Origin: Daejeonella oryzae DSM 19973
GTDB lineage: Bacteria; Bacteroidota; Bacteroidia; Sphingobacteriales; Sphingobacteriaceae
Direction of reading: 5' to 3'
DNA length: 64,000 nt
Assembly (NCBI RefSeq): GCF_000422945.1
Contig: NZ_AUHA01000002.1
Coordinates: 558,001 to 622,000 of the forward strand
This document shows, in pieces, positions 45,285 through 53,891 of the stretch. Position 1 is the first letter of the stretch. Every line of letters begins with the position of its first letter. The notes below the pieces were generated by a model, which ran no database searches, had not been told where the DNA came from, and was given only the letters and a program-made list of their open reading frames with translations. The position numbers and the translations under genes are program-made.

Positions 45285-46066
45285 TAACTATTCCATATCT
45301 CCCAGGCTTTTTCGGCCTGAATGTGTAACATTTCTAAACCGTTTTTGGTAATTGCGCCATGCTCACGGCCACGTTTTAAAAATTCTGTTTCCTCCGGATT
45401 ATACACCAGATCATACAGAATATGCTTCGATGTCAACGCATCATAAGGGATTTCCGGCGCCTGAGTAATATTGGGATACGTACCAACCGGAGTGGTATTT
45501 ATGATCAGCAAACGCTCCTTTATCATATCGGGAGTTATCTGTTCATAACTCAACTGCTTTTTTATTGATCTTCTGGAAACACTTTTAAAGCTGATTCCTA
45601 ATTTGTTAAGTACATATGCTACAGCACGGGCAGCACCGCCTGCACCCAATATAAGTGCTTTGGGATGGTGATTTTTTAACAATGGCTTCAATGACATTTC
45701 AAAACCGTAAGCATCAGTGTTATATCCTTCAAGTCTAACCTGCAGGGAAGAAAGCTCGCCCGAAAAAAATGCTTCGACAGGATGTGAGTTTACGATTTTA
45801 ATGCAGTTAACCGCATCAATTTCTTTGGCCGCCGGATCAATCTTATCCAGGTAATACATCACGCCAATTTTGTGTGGCACCGTAACATTTAAACCGCACA
45901 GATCAGGATTTCTTTTTATTAGCTCCGGTAATTCACTTAGATTAGGCATAGGAAAAGCCTCATAGCTAAACTCTTCTTCCAGGCCTTCCTTTTTAAACTT
46001 CTCGGTAAAATATTTTTCAGAAAAGGAATGCGTTAAGGGATATCCTATAAGTCCGAATTTTTTCAT
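45284..46066 (-). CDS. aroE: Shikimate dehydrogenase
   Basis: Reduces 3-dehydroshikimate to shikimate with NADPH in aromatic amino acid synthesis. It has 260 residues. The substrate-binding start is FGLIGYPLTHSFSEKYF, the catalytic Lys is in LNVTVPHKIG, and the nucleotide-binding GAGGAARAVAYVL is near 143-155. C-terminal NGLEMLHIQAEKAWEIW is the conserved closing segment. It overlaps gldD by one base. Confidence 0.95.
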   Translation of the reverse strand: MKKFGLIGYPLTHSFSEKYFTEKFKKEGLEEEFSYEAFPMPNLSELPELIKRNPDLCGLNVTVPHKIGVMYYLDKIDPAAKEIDAVNCIKIVNSHPVEAFFSGELSSLQVRLEGYNTDAYGFEMSLKPLLKNHHPKALILGAGGAARAVAYVLNKLGISFKSVSRRSIKKQLSYEQITPDMIKERLLIINTTPVGTYPNITQAPEIPYDALTSKHILYDLVYNPEETEFLKRGREHGAITKNGLEMLHIQAEKAWEIWNS

Positions 46067-46181
46067 AAATAATTTATAAAAAGCAATAAATCTGTATGCT
46101 TAACCTGTTCAGAATGGTTTTCAAACTGATAAATTAAAGCAAACAGATTTAATGTAATGTAAGACAGCAACAGCTTCGGGG

Positions 46182-46952
46182 CTATACTTGTTTTAAATCC
46201 AGAAAATGAGAGAAAGTATCTCCCCTTAAGCCAATACGCAACGTTTCAACCGGAATTACTTCTGCCGGAGCAATATTTCCAAGGTTTACATTTGTACCCA
46301 AAAGTTTGATGAACCAAACCTGCTGAGCTTTCTGTGGAGCTTCAAAAATTATTCTTTCCTGCGGAATTTGAGTCAAAATTTCATCAATTAATCCTTCTCT
46401 AACTTCACCAGAATCCCGGTAAATACCGACGTTTCCACCTTCGCGGGCTTCGGCAATTACTTTCCATGATCCTGCTTCAATTTCTGCCTGCATTAATGCG
46501 ATCCATTTATATGGAGCAAATATTTTAGCCGCATCTTTTGATCCCACCTCAGAGATCACAGTCACCTGCTCGCTTAATTTCCTAATATATTCGCACTTTT
46601 CATCATGCGGAATTTCAATAGATCCATCTGAAACCTCGGCGAATTTCATATCGTACTTATCCAGAATTTTACGGTAATCATCAAATTGATCACGAATTAC
46701 AAATGCTTCAAATAATGTTCCGCCAAAATAAACCGGAATATTGGCATCGCGGTAAATCTTTAGTTTTTCCTCCAGATTTGGTGTTACAAAAGATGTAGAC
46801 CAGCCCAGCTTAACTATATCAGTATGAGCGCCGGCAACTTCAAGGAAATCATCAACCTGACGCATGCTCAGGCCTTTATCCATAACCATAGTTAAACCAT
46901 TCTGACGTGGTTTTTCGGTACGTTCAGGAATATTCTTAAGGGTATAATTCAT
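46182..46952 (-). CDS. Phosphosulfolactate synthase (ComA family)
   Basis: ComA joins sulfite to phosphoenolpyruvate to make (R)-phosphosulfolactate, the first step of coenzyme M synthesis in methanogens. The 256-residue product matches the family: RQNGLTMVMDKGLSMRQVDDF, DIVKLGWSTSF, IPVYFGGTLFEAF, EVSDGSIEIP and IFEAPQKAQQVWFI. Bacteroidota do not make coenzyme M, and no comB, comC or sulfonate genes lie nearby, so its product probably feeds another sulfonated compound such as sulfolactate or a sulfonolipid precursor (inference). It is 45 bases downstream of the TPR gene. Confidence 0.85.
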   Translation of the reverse strand: MNYTLKNIPERTEKPRQNGLTMVMDKGLSMRQVDDFLEVAGAHTDIVKLGWSTSFVTPNLEEKLKIYRDANIPVYFGGTLFEAFVIRDQFDDYRKILDKYDMKFAEVSDGSIEIPHDEKCEYIRKLSEQVTVISEVGSKDAAKIFAPYKWIALMQAEIEAGSWKVIAEAREGGNVGIYRDSGEVREGLIDEILTQIPQERIIFEAPQKAQQVWFIKLLGTNVNLGNIAPAEVIPVETLRIGLRGDTFSHFLDLKQV

Positions 46953-46966
46953 AATAGTGCAAATCT

Positions 46967-46999
46967 CAAAAAAAAATCCAAAACAGAAAGCTTTGGATT
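46967..46999 (-). terminator. Terminator at the end of the TPR gene
   Basis: AATCCAAA pairs with TTTGGATT (46975-46982 with 46992-46999), followed on the minus strand by a run of about nine T. The stem overlaps the stop codon of the TPR gene, so the ComA gene may be read at reduced level or from its own promoter. Confidence 0.7.
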
Positions 47000-48410
47000 A
47001 AGAGTTTTTAGTGGTATAACGGTTTATAATATCAACGATGATCTTATTATCATGCAATTGGGGAAGGTATTCAAATAAGATATAATGTTTTTCGGCGTCT
47101 GCATTCAGAGCAGTTTCCAGATATGTTAAAGCTTCATTGTATTGCCCGTCGGCAAAAAGATAAGCCACCATACGATAATACAGTTCGGCAGCATCCGGGT
47201 TATTTTTAATCGCATCAGAAATGGTTTCGATAGCCTGGGCAAGTTTATCCTGCTCAAATAATATCGAAGAATAATCCAACCACGCTTCTACATCAATGGG
47301 GTTTAATTCAACCACCATCTCGTAAGCCTTTTCAGATTCGTCAAGCTGTTTAAGCTTATATTGAGCATCGGCAATAGCAAACCAGTAATCTGCATTTTTA
47401 TCATCAATGTCCAGTGCTTTCCTGTAAAAATGCAAAGATTCGAAATAACGCTCTTCAAAATCAAGGGTAACCCCTATTCCGTACCACGCATCAGATTGTT
47501 TTGGATCAATTTTAACCGCTTTTTTGTAGAAAGAGCGGGCTTCATCCATATGCTCCAGTTTTTCGTAACATTCGCCGATGGCACAATAGGTTTCGCCATT
47601 TGGCGGTTCGTATTCAAAGGTTTGTTTATAAACCTGAATAGCATCTTCGAACCGGTCTAAATGAACCAGTGCATTCCCTTTGTTGAAATAAGCTGAAGCA
47701 AAATTATCTTTTATCAGGATGGCATAGTCGTAAGCATCAATGGCCTTTTCAAACATTTCCATCTTATTGAATGCATTGCCTAAATTATACCATGCTGCAT
47801 ATGAATAAGGTTCGTTATCAATATATTGCTCGTAAAAACTGATGCTTTCCTCCTGCTTATCCATTACATCATAACAGAAAGCAAGTTCATATAAAGCATC
47901 CTGATTTTCCATATTCTGCTGTAAGCAAAGTTTGAGATACGTTACAGAACTTTCATAATCGCCCAGACTTTGATAAACATAAGAAATATGAAGTAAGATC
48001 TCATCAGTAGCTTCAGCGTTTGCAAGAGCCTTTTCATAATTTTCCAAGGCCTCCTGATGGCGCTCCATTCCCTCAAATATATTTCCGCGAATAGTATAAA
48101 TATCCGCATTTGAAGGTTCCAGAGTTTCTGCTTTGCTTAAAGATTCAAATGCAGTATCCAGCTGATTTGTGGCAACGTATAACTGGGCTTGTTTTATAGG
48201 AAATACTGCGGCAAAGGGATGTTGATTAAGGGCATATTCTGCCACCTGTAGTGCCTTGATCGGATCATTTTTCTCTACGTAATAATCTATTATATTTTCA
48301 AATGCCGAAGCATCAAAAAAATACTGATCCTGATTACGGATCATCTCCTCATATCGCTCTACCGAAAATCTGGGATCTTCGGAGAAGTCAAATTCAAAAT
48401 CTTCTTCCAT
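46998..48410 (-). CDS. Tetratricopeptide repeat protein
   Basis: A cytoplasmic TPR protein of 470 residues from the ATG at 48410, made of about a dozen 34-residue repeats (for example AAWYNLGNAFNKMEMFEKAI and SAYFNKGNALVHLDRFEDAI-like units). The acidic N-terminus MEEDFEFDFSEDPRFSVERYEEMI looks like the native start. The frame continues to 48485, but those residues lack the family character. It has no signal peptide. TPR arrays are protein-binding scaffolds; the partner is unknown. Confidence 0.87.
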   Translation of the reverse strand: MEEDFEFDFSEDPRFSVERYEEMIRNQDQYFFDASAFENIIDYYVEKNDPIKALQVAEYALNQHPFAAVFPIKQAQLYVATNQLDTAFESLSKAETLEPSNADIYTIRGNIFEGMERHQEALENYEKALANAEATDEILLHISYVYQSLGDYESSVTYLKLCLQQNMENQDALYELAFCYDVMDKQEESISFYEQYIDNEPYSYAAWYNLGNAFNKMEMFEKAIDAYDYAILIKDNFASAYFNKGNALVHLDRFEDAIQVYKQTFEYEPPNGETYCAIGECYEKLEHMDEARSFYKKAVKIDPKQSDAWYGIGVTLDFEERYFESLHFYRKALDIDDKNADYWFAIADAQYKLKQLDESEKAYEMVVELNPIDVEAWLDYSSILFEQDKLAQAIETISDAIKNNPDAAELYYRMVAYLFADGQYNEALTYLETALNADAEKHYILFEYLPQLHDNKIIVDIINRYTTKNS

Positions 48411-48614
48411 CCTAAAATTACGATCAAGAACGTTCGCCTGGCGCTGTATTAAGCAATCAAATTGCCTGCCAAACTGCAGTTTCAATCAATTTAACCCAAA
48501 AAGTCAATTTATCAACTTTTATTTTTCCACATACCAACCTCAGTATAGGTAATTGCCTGAGAATAAATTAAATAAAGTTTTAAAAATTTTAAAGCTCCTT
48601 TTCGAGTTTACGTG

Positions 48615-48646
48615 TTGACCCGCCTTTGTGGAAATGATTAACTTTG
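48615..48646 (+). promoter_or_regulatory. Candidate promoter of the ALDH gene
   Basis: TAACTTTG at 48639-48646 matches the Bacteroidota -7 consensus TAnnTTTG. A TTGA at 48615-48618 lies about 20 bases upstream as a partial -33 box. The implied start of transcription is within a dozen or so bases of the ATG at 48665. Confidence 0.45.
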
Positions 48647-48664
48647 GCAAAAATACTAAATATT

Positions 48665-50206
48665 ATGCAAATAGATATTGATCCGATATTACAGCGTTTA
48701 GGAATAAAAGCTATAAATGAAGCTAGCAGTACAGGTAAAAACTGGAACAGTGCGGGTACCAATGCCATACATAAAGTTTTTTCGCCGGTAGACGGCAAAC
48801 AGATTGCTGAAGTAAAATTCGCTTCCGAGGATGATTATGACACTACAATTAAAAAAGCTCAGGAAGCTTTTAAGGTTTGGCGAACATGGCCTTCACCCAA
48901 AAGGGGCGAAATTGTTCGTCAGCTGGGAGAAGCTTTACGCGATAATAAAGAAGATTTAGGCAAGCTGGTTTCTTACGAAATGGGTAAGAGTTTGCAGGAA
49001 GGTTACGGCGAGGTACAGGAAATGATTGATATCTGTGATTTTGCTGTAGGCTTGTCACGCCAGTTATATGGCTTAACCATGCACTCAGAAAGACCTTTGC
49101 ACAGAATGTATGAGCAATGGCACCCACTCGGAATTGTAGGAATTATTTCGGCATTTAATTTCCCGGTTGCAGTATGGAGCTGGAACGCGGCATTAGCCAT
49201 GGTTTGCGGCGATGTTTGTGTATGGAAACCTTCAGAAAAAACACCTTTAACTGCGGTTGCCTGCCAGAATATCATTCAGAAAGTTTTTGAGGCAAATGAC
49301 GTTCCGGAAGGAGTTTCATGCCTGCTTATTGGAGACCGGACTATCGGAGAGCTGATGAGTAACGATCCCCGGATGGCTCTCATTTCTGCTACCGGTTCAA
49401 CCCGCATGGGTAAAGCAGTAAGTGCTGCCGTTGGAGCTCGTTTAGGGAAAAGCCTTTTAGAACTTGGCGGAAATAATGCGATTATCATTTCCAAAGATGC
49501 CGATCTGGAAACTTCTCTTATCGGAGCCGTTTTTGGAGCTGTAGGCACCGCCGGGCAGCGTTGTACATCTACCAGAAGATTAATTATCCACGAAAGTGTG
49601 TACGAAGAATTTAAAAATAAACTGGTAAAGGCTTACGGACAATTAAAAATCGGAAATCCGCTGGATGAGAAAATCCATGTGGGACCGCTGATTGATCAGG
49701 ATGCGGTTAAATCCTACCTGGAATCTATTGAAAAATGTAAAGCCGAAGGCGGGAACTTTGTTGTTGAAGGCGGCGTACTAGAAGGTGAAGGATATGAATC
49801 AGGCTGTTATGTTAAACCATGTATTGCTGAAGCAAAAAATGAATATCAGATTGTGCAGCATGAAACTTTTGCACCGATTTTATATCTGATGAAATACTCC
49901 GCACTGGAGGAGGCTATTGCGATGCAGAACGGAGTTCCACAGGGTTTATCATCCGCAATTATGACTTTAAACCTGAGAGAAGCAGAACAGTTTCTTTCTG
50001 CAACAGGATCTGATTGCGGAATTGCAAACGTGAACATCGGTACTTCCGGTGCCGAAATTGGCGGCGCATTTGGTGGCGAAAAAGAAACCGGCGGTGGTCG
50101 TGAATCTGGCTCTGATGCATGGAAAGTGTACATGCGCCGTCAAACAAATACCATTAATTATTCTGATAAACTACCATTAGCGCAGGGAATTAAGTTTGAT
50201 TTATAA
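48665..50206 (+). CDS. ALDH7-type aldehyde dehydrogenase (alpha-aminoadipic semialdehyde dehydrogenase-like)
   Basis: An NAD-dependent aldehyde dehydrogenase of 513 residues resembling antiquitin/ALDH7, which oxidises alpha-aminoadipic semialdehyde (piperideine-6-carboxylate) in lysine breakdown. Catalytic C300 is in GTAGQRCTSTRR, the catalytic Glu is in LLELGGNNAIII, and the cofactor loop is SATGSTRMGK. GGAFGGEKETGGGRESGSD near the C-terminus is an ALDH7 hallmark. Start ATG 48665 was preferred to a TTG at 48644, which overlaps the -7 element. Its substrate is inferred from family resemblance. Confidence 0.9.
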   Translation: MQIDIDPILQRLGIKAINEASSTGKNWNSAGTNAIHKVFSPVDGKQIAEVKFASEDDYDTTIKKAQEAFKVWRTWPSPKRGEIVRQLGEALRDNKEDLGKLVSYEMGKSLQEGYGEVQEMIDICDFAVGLSRQLYGLTMHSERPLHRMYEQWHPLGIVGIISAFNFPVAVWSWNAALAMVCGDVCVWKPSEKTPLTAVACQNIIQKVFEANDVPEGVSCLLIGDRTIGELMSNDPRMALISATGSTRMGKAVSAAVGARLGKSLLELGGNNAIIISKDADLETSLIGAVFGAVGTAGQRCTSTRRLIIHESVYEEFKNKLVKAYGQLKIGNPLDEKIHVGPLIDQDAVKSYLESIEKCKAEGGNFVVEGGVLEGEGYESGCYVKPCIAEAKNEYQIVQHETFAPILYLMKYSALEEAIAMQNGVPQGLSSAIMTLNLREAEQFLSATGSDCGIANVNIGTSGAEIGGAFGGEKETGGGRESGSDAWKVYMRRQTNTINYSDKLPLAQGIKFDL

Positions 50207-50224
50207 ATAAAATATTCATACATG

Positions 50225-50258
50225 AAAACCGCCATTCTGAGAAGATGGCGGTTTTTTT
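50225..50258 (+). terminator. Terminator between the ALDH gene and the response regulator gene
   Basis: An 11-bp perfect stem (50225-50235 with 50245-50255) with a 9-base loop and seven T. It lies between convergent genes. Confidence 0.88.
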
Positions 50259-50291
50259 ATTCTATGAAATTTAAGAGTAGCTATAACTCAA

Positions 50292-50987
50292 TTAATTCTC
50301 CAGCAATTTATACCCTTTTCCATGTACATTGATAATCTCTACCCGCGGATCATCTTTTAAATACTTGCGCAGTTTACTTAAAAAAACATCCATGCTTCGG
50401 CCGTTAAAATAATTGTCATCATGCCAGATGCTGATGAGGGCTTCTTCCCGGGTTAAAACTTCATTCTTTTTTAAGCATAGCAAACGTAAAAGTTCCGCTT
50501 CTTTGGTAGAAACTTTTTGTTGTTTCCCATCATTGGTGATCATTTGTGCGGTATAATCGAAATGATATTTTCCAACATCAAAATTGCTTGGCAGCATTTT
50601 ACTTTCACCTTTATCCGGATCTGAAACCCGTTTTAAAACGGCATTGATCCGAAGTAATAATTCTTCAATCCTAAATGGTTTGGTAATATAATCATCGCCA
50701 CCCAGATTAAATGCTTCCGATTTATCTTCGATCATGGTTTTGGCAGTAGCGAAAATAATGGGTACAGTTGGATTAATTTTGCGGATTTCGCGTCCAAGAG
50801 TAAAACCATCTTTCTTAGGCATCATCACATCGAGAATGCAAACATCAAATTGGTTTCTAGTAAAGGTTGTTAAACCTTCCTCGCCGTCTTTGCAAAGCAC
50901 CACAGCAAACTTCCCTTTCAGCTGAAGGTAATCCTGTAACAGCATCCCTAAATTCGGATCATCTTCAACCAATAATATTTTCTTCAT
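50292..50987 (-). CDS. rprY: OmpR-family response regulator (RprY-like)
   Basis: A 231-residue regulator. The receiver domain has D9-D10, phospho-acceptor D53 (ILDVMMP) and K103. The C-terminal winged-helix DNA-binding domain (about 130-230) includes STKEAELLRLLCLKKNEVLTREE and YNFGRSMDVF-like NYFNGRSMDVFLSKLRKYL, the signature of RprY-type regulators in Bacteroidota. It lies 6 bases downstream of its kinase gene, forming a classic pair. The gene symbol is by resemblance to Bacteroides rprY. Confidence 0.9.
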   Translation of the reverse strand: MKKILLVEDDPNLGMLLQDYLQLKGKFAVVLCKDGEEGLTTFTRNQFDVCILDVMMPKKDGFTLGREIRKINPTVPIIFATAKTMIEDKSEAFNLGGDDYITKPFRIEELLLRINAVLKRVSDPDKGESKMLPSNFDVGKYHFDYTAQMITNDGKQQKVSTKEAELLRLLCLKKNEVLTREEALISIWHDDNYFNGRSMDVFLSKLRKYLKDDPRVEIINVHGKGYKLLEN

Positions 50988-50993
50988 ATGCTG

Positions 50994-52829
50994 TTATAAA
51001 CAAGGTAACACAATCTCAAATTCAGAGCCTTTATCCTTTTCACTTTTTACCCGGATTGTTCCTTTTAATCTCCTGATGATATCATTAACATAACTTAATC
51101 CCAGACCAAAGCCTTTTACATCGTGTAAATTACCTGTTGGGATACGATAAAACTGGTCAAATATTTTTGACTGCTGATCGCGGTTCATTCCAATTCCTTT
51201 ATCGGCTACCCGTATAACCAGATTTTTGCCGGCATTGGAAGTGGTAATTTTTATTTCCGGATCACCTTTGCTGTATTTATTGGCATTATCCAGCAGGTTA
51301 AAAATCACATTTGAAAGATGCAATTCATCTCCCAAAACCGTTGCTTTTACAGCATCGAGCTGCAAAACAATGCTTGCATTTCTCTTTTCAAGCTGCAAAG
51401 ACATGCTGTCTACTATGGCCGAAAGAAGATCGTTCATTTCTACTTCTTTGTATTCAAGCTTTAAATCACCCTTATCTATTTTGGCGATATTTAAAACCCG
51501 CTCTATATGGTTGCCCAGACGTACATTTTCATCATAAATAATATTGGCAAGTTTGTCTAAACGGCTTCTGTCTTCCGTTAATTCCGGATCTTTTAAAGCT
51601 TCGCTGGCAATCATTATAGTGGCAACCGGAGTTTTAAATTCATGAGTCATGTTATTAATGAAATCGGTTTTCATTTCAGACAACTTCTTTTGCTTTAAGA
51701 TGGAATGCAGTGTATATCCGAAACAGAAAAGCAGAATCAATAATAACCCACCTGATAAACCCATCATAGCCGTAAGGTTTGATAGAATAATATTGGTTTT
51801 TTCAGGAAAAGTAACCGTTAGTAAGCCGGCATCACGAATCATGTCTTTGGGGAACAAAGGCGTTTCGTATGTATTAAAAGGAAGAAACTTAGTTTGGTTA
51901 GACGCACTGGTTAATATCAGCGAATCTCTTTTTGCAGATGTTACTTTATATTCAAAATTGCTGCTGATAGCCTGGTTAAGAAATTCGTGACGAAGCATCG
52001 AATCTAAAATTAGGGGGTGTATCCGCTGACTTAACGGAACATAAACCTGCTGATATTCTGTGTATAGATCTTTGAATACATCTTTGTTCTGCTCTTTTCC
52101 ATCGAAATAAGCTTTCACTTTTTTTACATCTTCCACATTTTCTTCCGGTTGCCGCGGAGGTACAGGTCGGGAAATGTTAACCAGCTTTGGTTTTGGAATG
52201 GTAATCAGCCGCGGGCCATATTGAGGATCGAAAACCACATATTGCCTTACACTATCGGGCTTAAAGGGACTCATTGCATTCGCTGCAGAATTTCTTCTTT
52301 CTCCAAATGCCTTTGTCAATGTTTGCTGCGTTTTCTGATGAATCTGGCCCAGATCATCCTCAAACTGAATAACATCTACCTGAAGTTTATATTCCAGATT
52401 TTTAAGGTCAGCGGCAGTAATAGCATCATTAAAAGAGACTGCATTGGGATATCGGATTCGCAGGAGACTATCCCTTAAAGAAAAAATACTGTCCGCCTGT
52501 TGCTGCTCCGCTTTTAAAATGGAAGCAAACGTTTCAACCGGTCTTCTTTTTTTCCTTGGCAGGCGATTTCTGTTCTGGACTATCTTAGGGTTTTCATTGA
52601 CTTTGCTTTCAACTTTTTGAGGAACTTCCACCTTGGTTCTTAAAAACCTGTTGGCATCCAGTTTTTCGAGCTTACTTACAACATTACCTAACGCTTCATT
52701 TACATTCTGATCAAACAGTTGCGATTTTAGCTGGTAGGATTGCTTTAAAAAATACAATTGCATCCCCATAACGCCCAGCAATGCCAGGGTCATCAAGCTA
52801 ATGATCAAAATGATGCTTTTTCTATTCAT
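50994..52829 (-). CDS. rprX: Sensor histidine kinase (RprX-like)
   Basis: A 611-residue inner-membrane kinase paired with the regulator downstream. A first membrane helix (about 5-28) and a second near 355-375 bracket a periplasmic sensor of about 320 residues that is unusually proline- and charge-rich near 80-100. The kinase core has the H-box NMTHEFKTPVATI with H396, an N-box IFNLLDNANKYS, the G1 box ADKGIGM and the G2 box GFGLGLSYV. The signal sensed is unknown. Confidence 0.9.
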   Translation of the reverse strand: MNRKSIILIISLMTLALLGVMGMQLYFLKQSYQLKSQLFDQNVNEALGNVVSKLEKLDANRFLRTKVEVPQKVESKVNENPKIVQNRNRLPRKKRRPVETFASILKAEQQQADSIFSLRDSLLRIRYPNAVSFNDAITAADLKNLEYKLQVDVIQFEDDLGQIHQKTQQTLTKAFGERRNSAANAMSPFKPDSVRQYVVFDPQYGPRLITIPKPKLVNISRPVPPRQPEENVEDVKKVKAYFDGKEQNKDVFKDLYTEYQQVYVPLSQRIHPLILDSMLRHEFLNQAISSNFEYKVTSAKRDSLILTSASNQTKFLPFNTYETPLFPKDMIRDAGLLTVTFPEKTNIILSNLTAMMGLSGGLLLILLFCFGYTLHSILKQKKLSEMKTDFINNMTHEFKTPVATIMIASEALKDPELTEDRSRLDKLANIIYDENVRLGNHIERVLNIAKIDKGDLKLEYKEVEMNDLLSAIVDSMSLQLEKRNASIVLQLDAVKATVLGDELHLSNVIFNLLDNANKYSKGDPEIKITTSNAGKNLVIRVADKGIGMNRDQQSKIFDQFYRIPTGNLHDVKGFGLGLSYVNDIIRRLKGTIRVKSEKDKGSEFEIVLPCL

Positions 52830-52941
52830 CCCTCACAAAAATAACGCAACGCCTTGTTAATCAATTTGCATTTAACATATTTTAACAAAGAATTAATTCT
52901 ACCAAATAGATGAAGAATAATCTAACCCCTTAAAGTACATG

Positions 52942-53814
52942 TTAAAGAATCTCTCCCACATGCTTGTTAATATTTTCAGCCATTTTCTGCATTGGTAAAT
53001 CATTGGCATCATTACCAAACGGATCCTCAATTTCTTCGGCTACAAGTTCCATACTGGCCAAAACATAAAATACAAACATGACCATTGGAGCAACATAATA
53101 ACCAAGTGAAAAAACATATCCAAAAGGAAGTGTCATTACATAAACAAAAATAAATTTTTTAATAAATGCACTGTAAGAGTATGGAATAGGAGTATTTTTT
53201 ATCCGTTCGCAGGCTCCGCAAATATCTGTAAATGCACTGAGTTCAGCGTTTAAAAAAAGAAGCTGTTCTCCCGTAATCTTTTTTTGCCTGTACAGGTTGT
53301 GTATACGCTGCATCATCAGTTTAGCTATCTGATTGGGTACATGTTTCTGCAGGTCTATATCAGCAAGTTCTGGATGAGCCTTTTCATCAAGCATAAATCG
53401 TGTACCCTCCGATTGGAGATGCTCTTGCAGGGCGTTAGCATAAAGTGGAATCGTTTTACGAAAAAACAAACGGCTATTTTCATCTTCCAGTATCACATTC
53501 AGTTTCATTGCCAGGTTGCGGCTGTTGTTTACCAGGCTTCCCCAGAGTTTGCGGCCTTCCCACCAGCGGTCATAAGCGGTATTGGTACGAAATACCAGTA
53601 AGATGGAAATGGCAAAACCAAGAAGACTATGCATTACAGGAATATTTTTCACCCAACTTTTATCGCTTAAATGCAAATATTCGATTTCCCAGTAAGCTAC
53701 TCCCAGAGAATAGGCGACTACAAAAATCAATAATGGAAATAACTTGCGCAGAGTATCTGATTTGTGAATTCTAAACAGAAAGTGCAGCCAGTCTTTGGAA
53801 TTATAAATGAGCAT
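52942..53814 (-). CDS. Bestrophin-family ion channel (UPF0187)
   Basis: A 290-residue membrane protein with about four hydrophobic segments. The stretch GFAISILLVFRTNTAYDRWWEGRKLWGSLVNNSRNLAMKL is the defining bestrophin motif. Other signatures are YCACERIKNTPIPYSYSAF-like CGACERIKNTPIPYSYS and the C-terminal EEIEDPFGNDANDLP. Bacterial homologues form pentameric channels in the inner membrane. The physiological ion and regulation here are unknown. It is probably monocistronic. Confidence 0.93.
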   Translation of the reverse strand: MLIYNSKDWLHFLFRIHKSDTLRKLFPLLIFVVAYSLGVAYWEIEYLHLSDKSWVKNIPVMHSLLGFAISILLVFRTNTAYDRWWEGRKLWGSLVNNSRNLAMKLNVILEDENSRLFFRKTIPLYANALQEHLQSEGTRFMLDEKAHPELADIDLQKHVPNQIAKLMMQRIHNLYRQKKITGEQLLFLNAELSAFTDICGACERIKNTPIPYSYSAFIKKFIFVYVMTLPFGYVFSLGYYVAPMVMFVFYVLASMELVAEEIEDPFGNDANDLPMQKMAENINKHVGEIL

Positions 53815-53891
53815 GAGAAATAACGATGAGTAGCAAATTTAAGATTTTTGTTCAGGTTACAGTCAGGCTGTAAATGGCTGACAAACCTTTT

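Noticed and set aside
48411-48485. N-terminal extension of the TPR protein
   Set aside because: Its residues are unlike the acidic family start beginning at ATG 48410.
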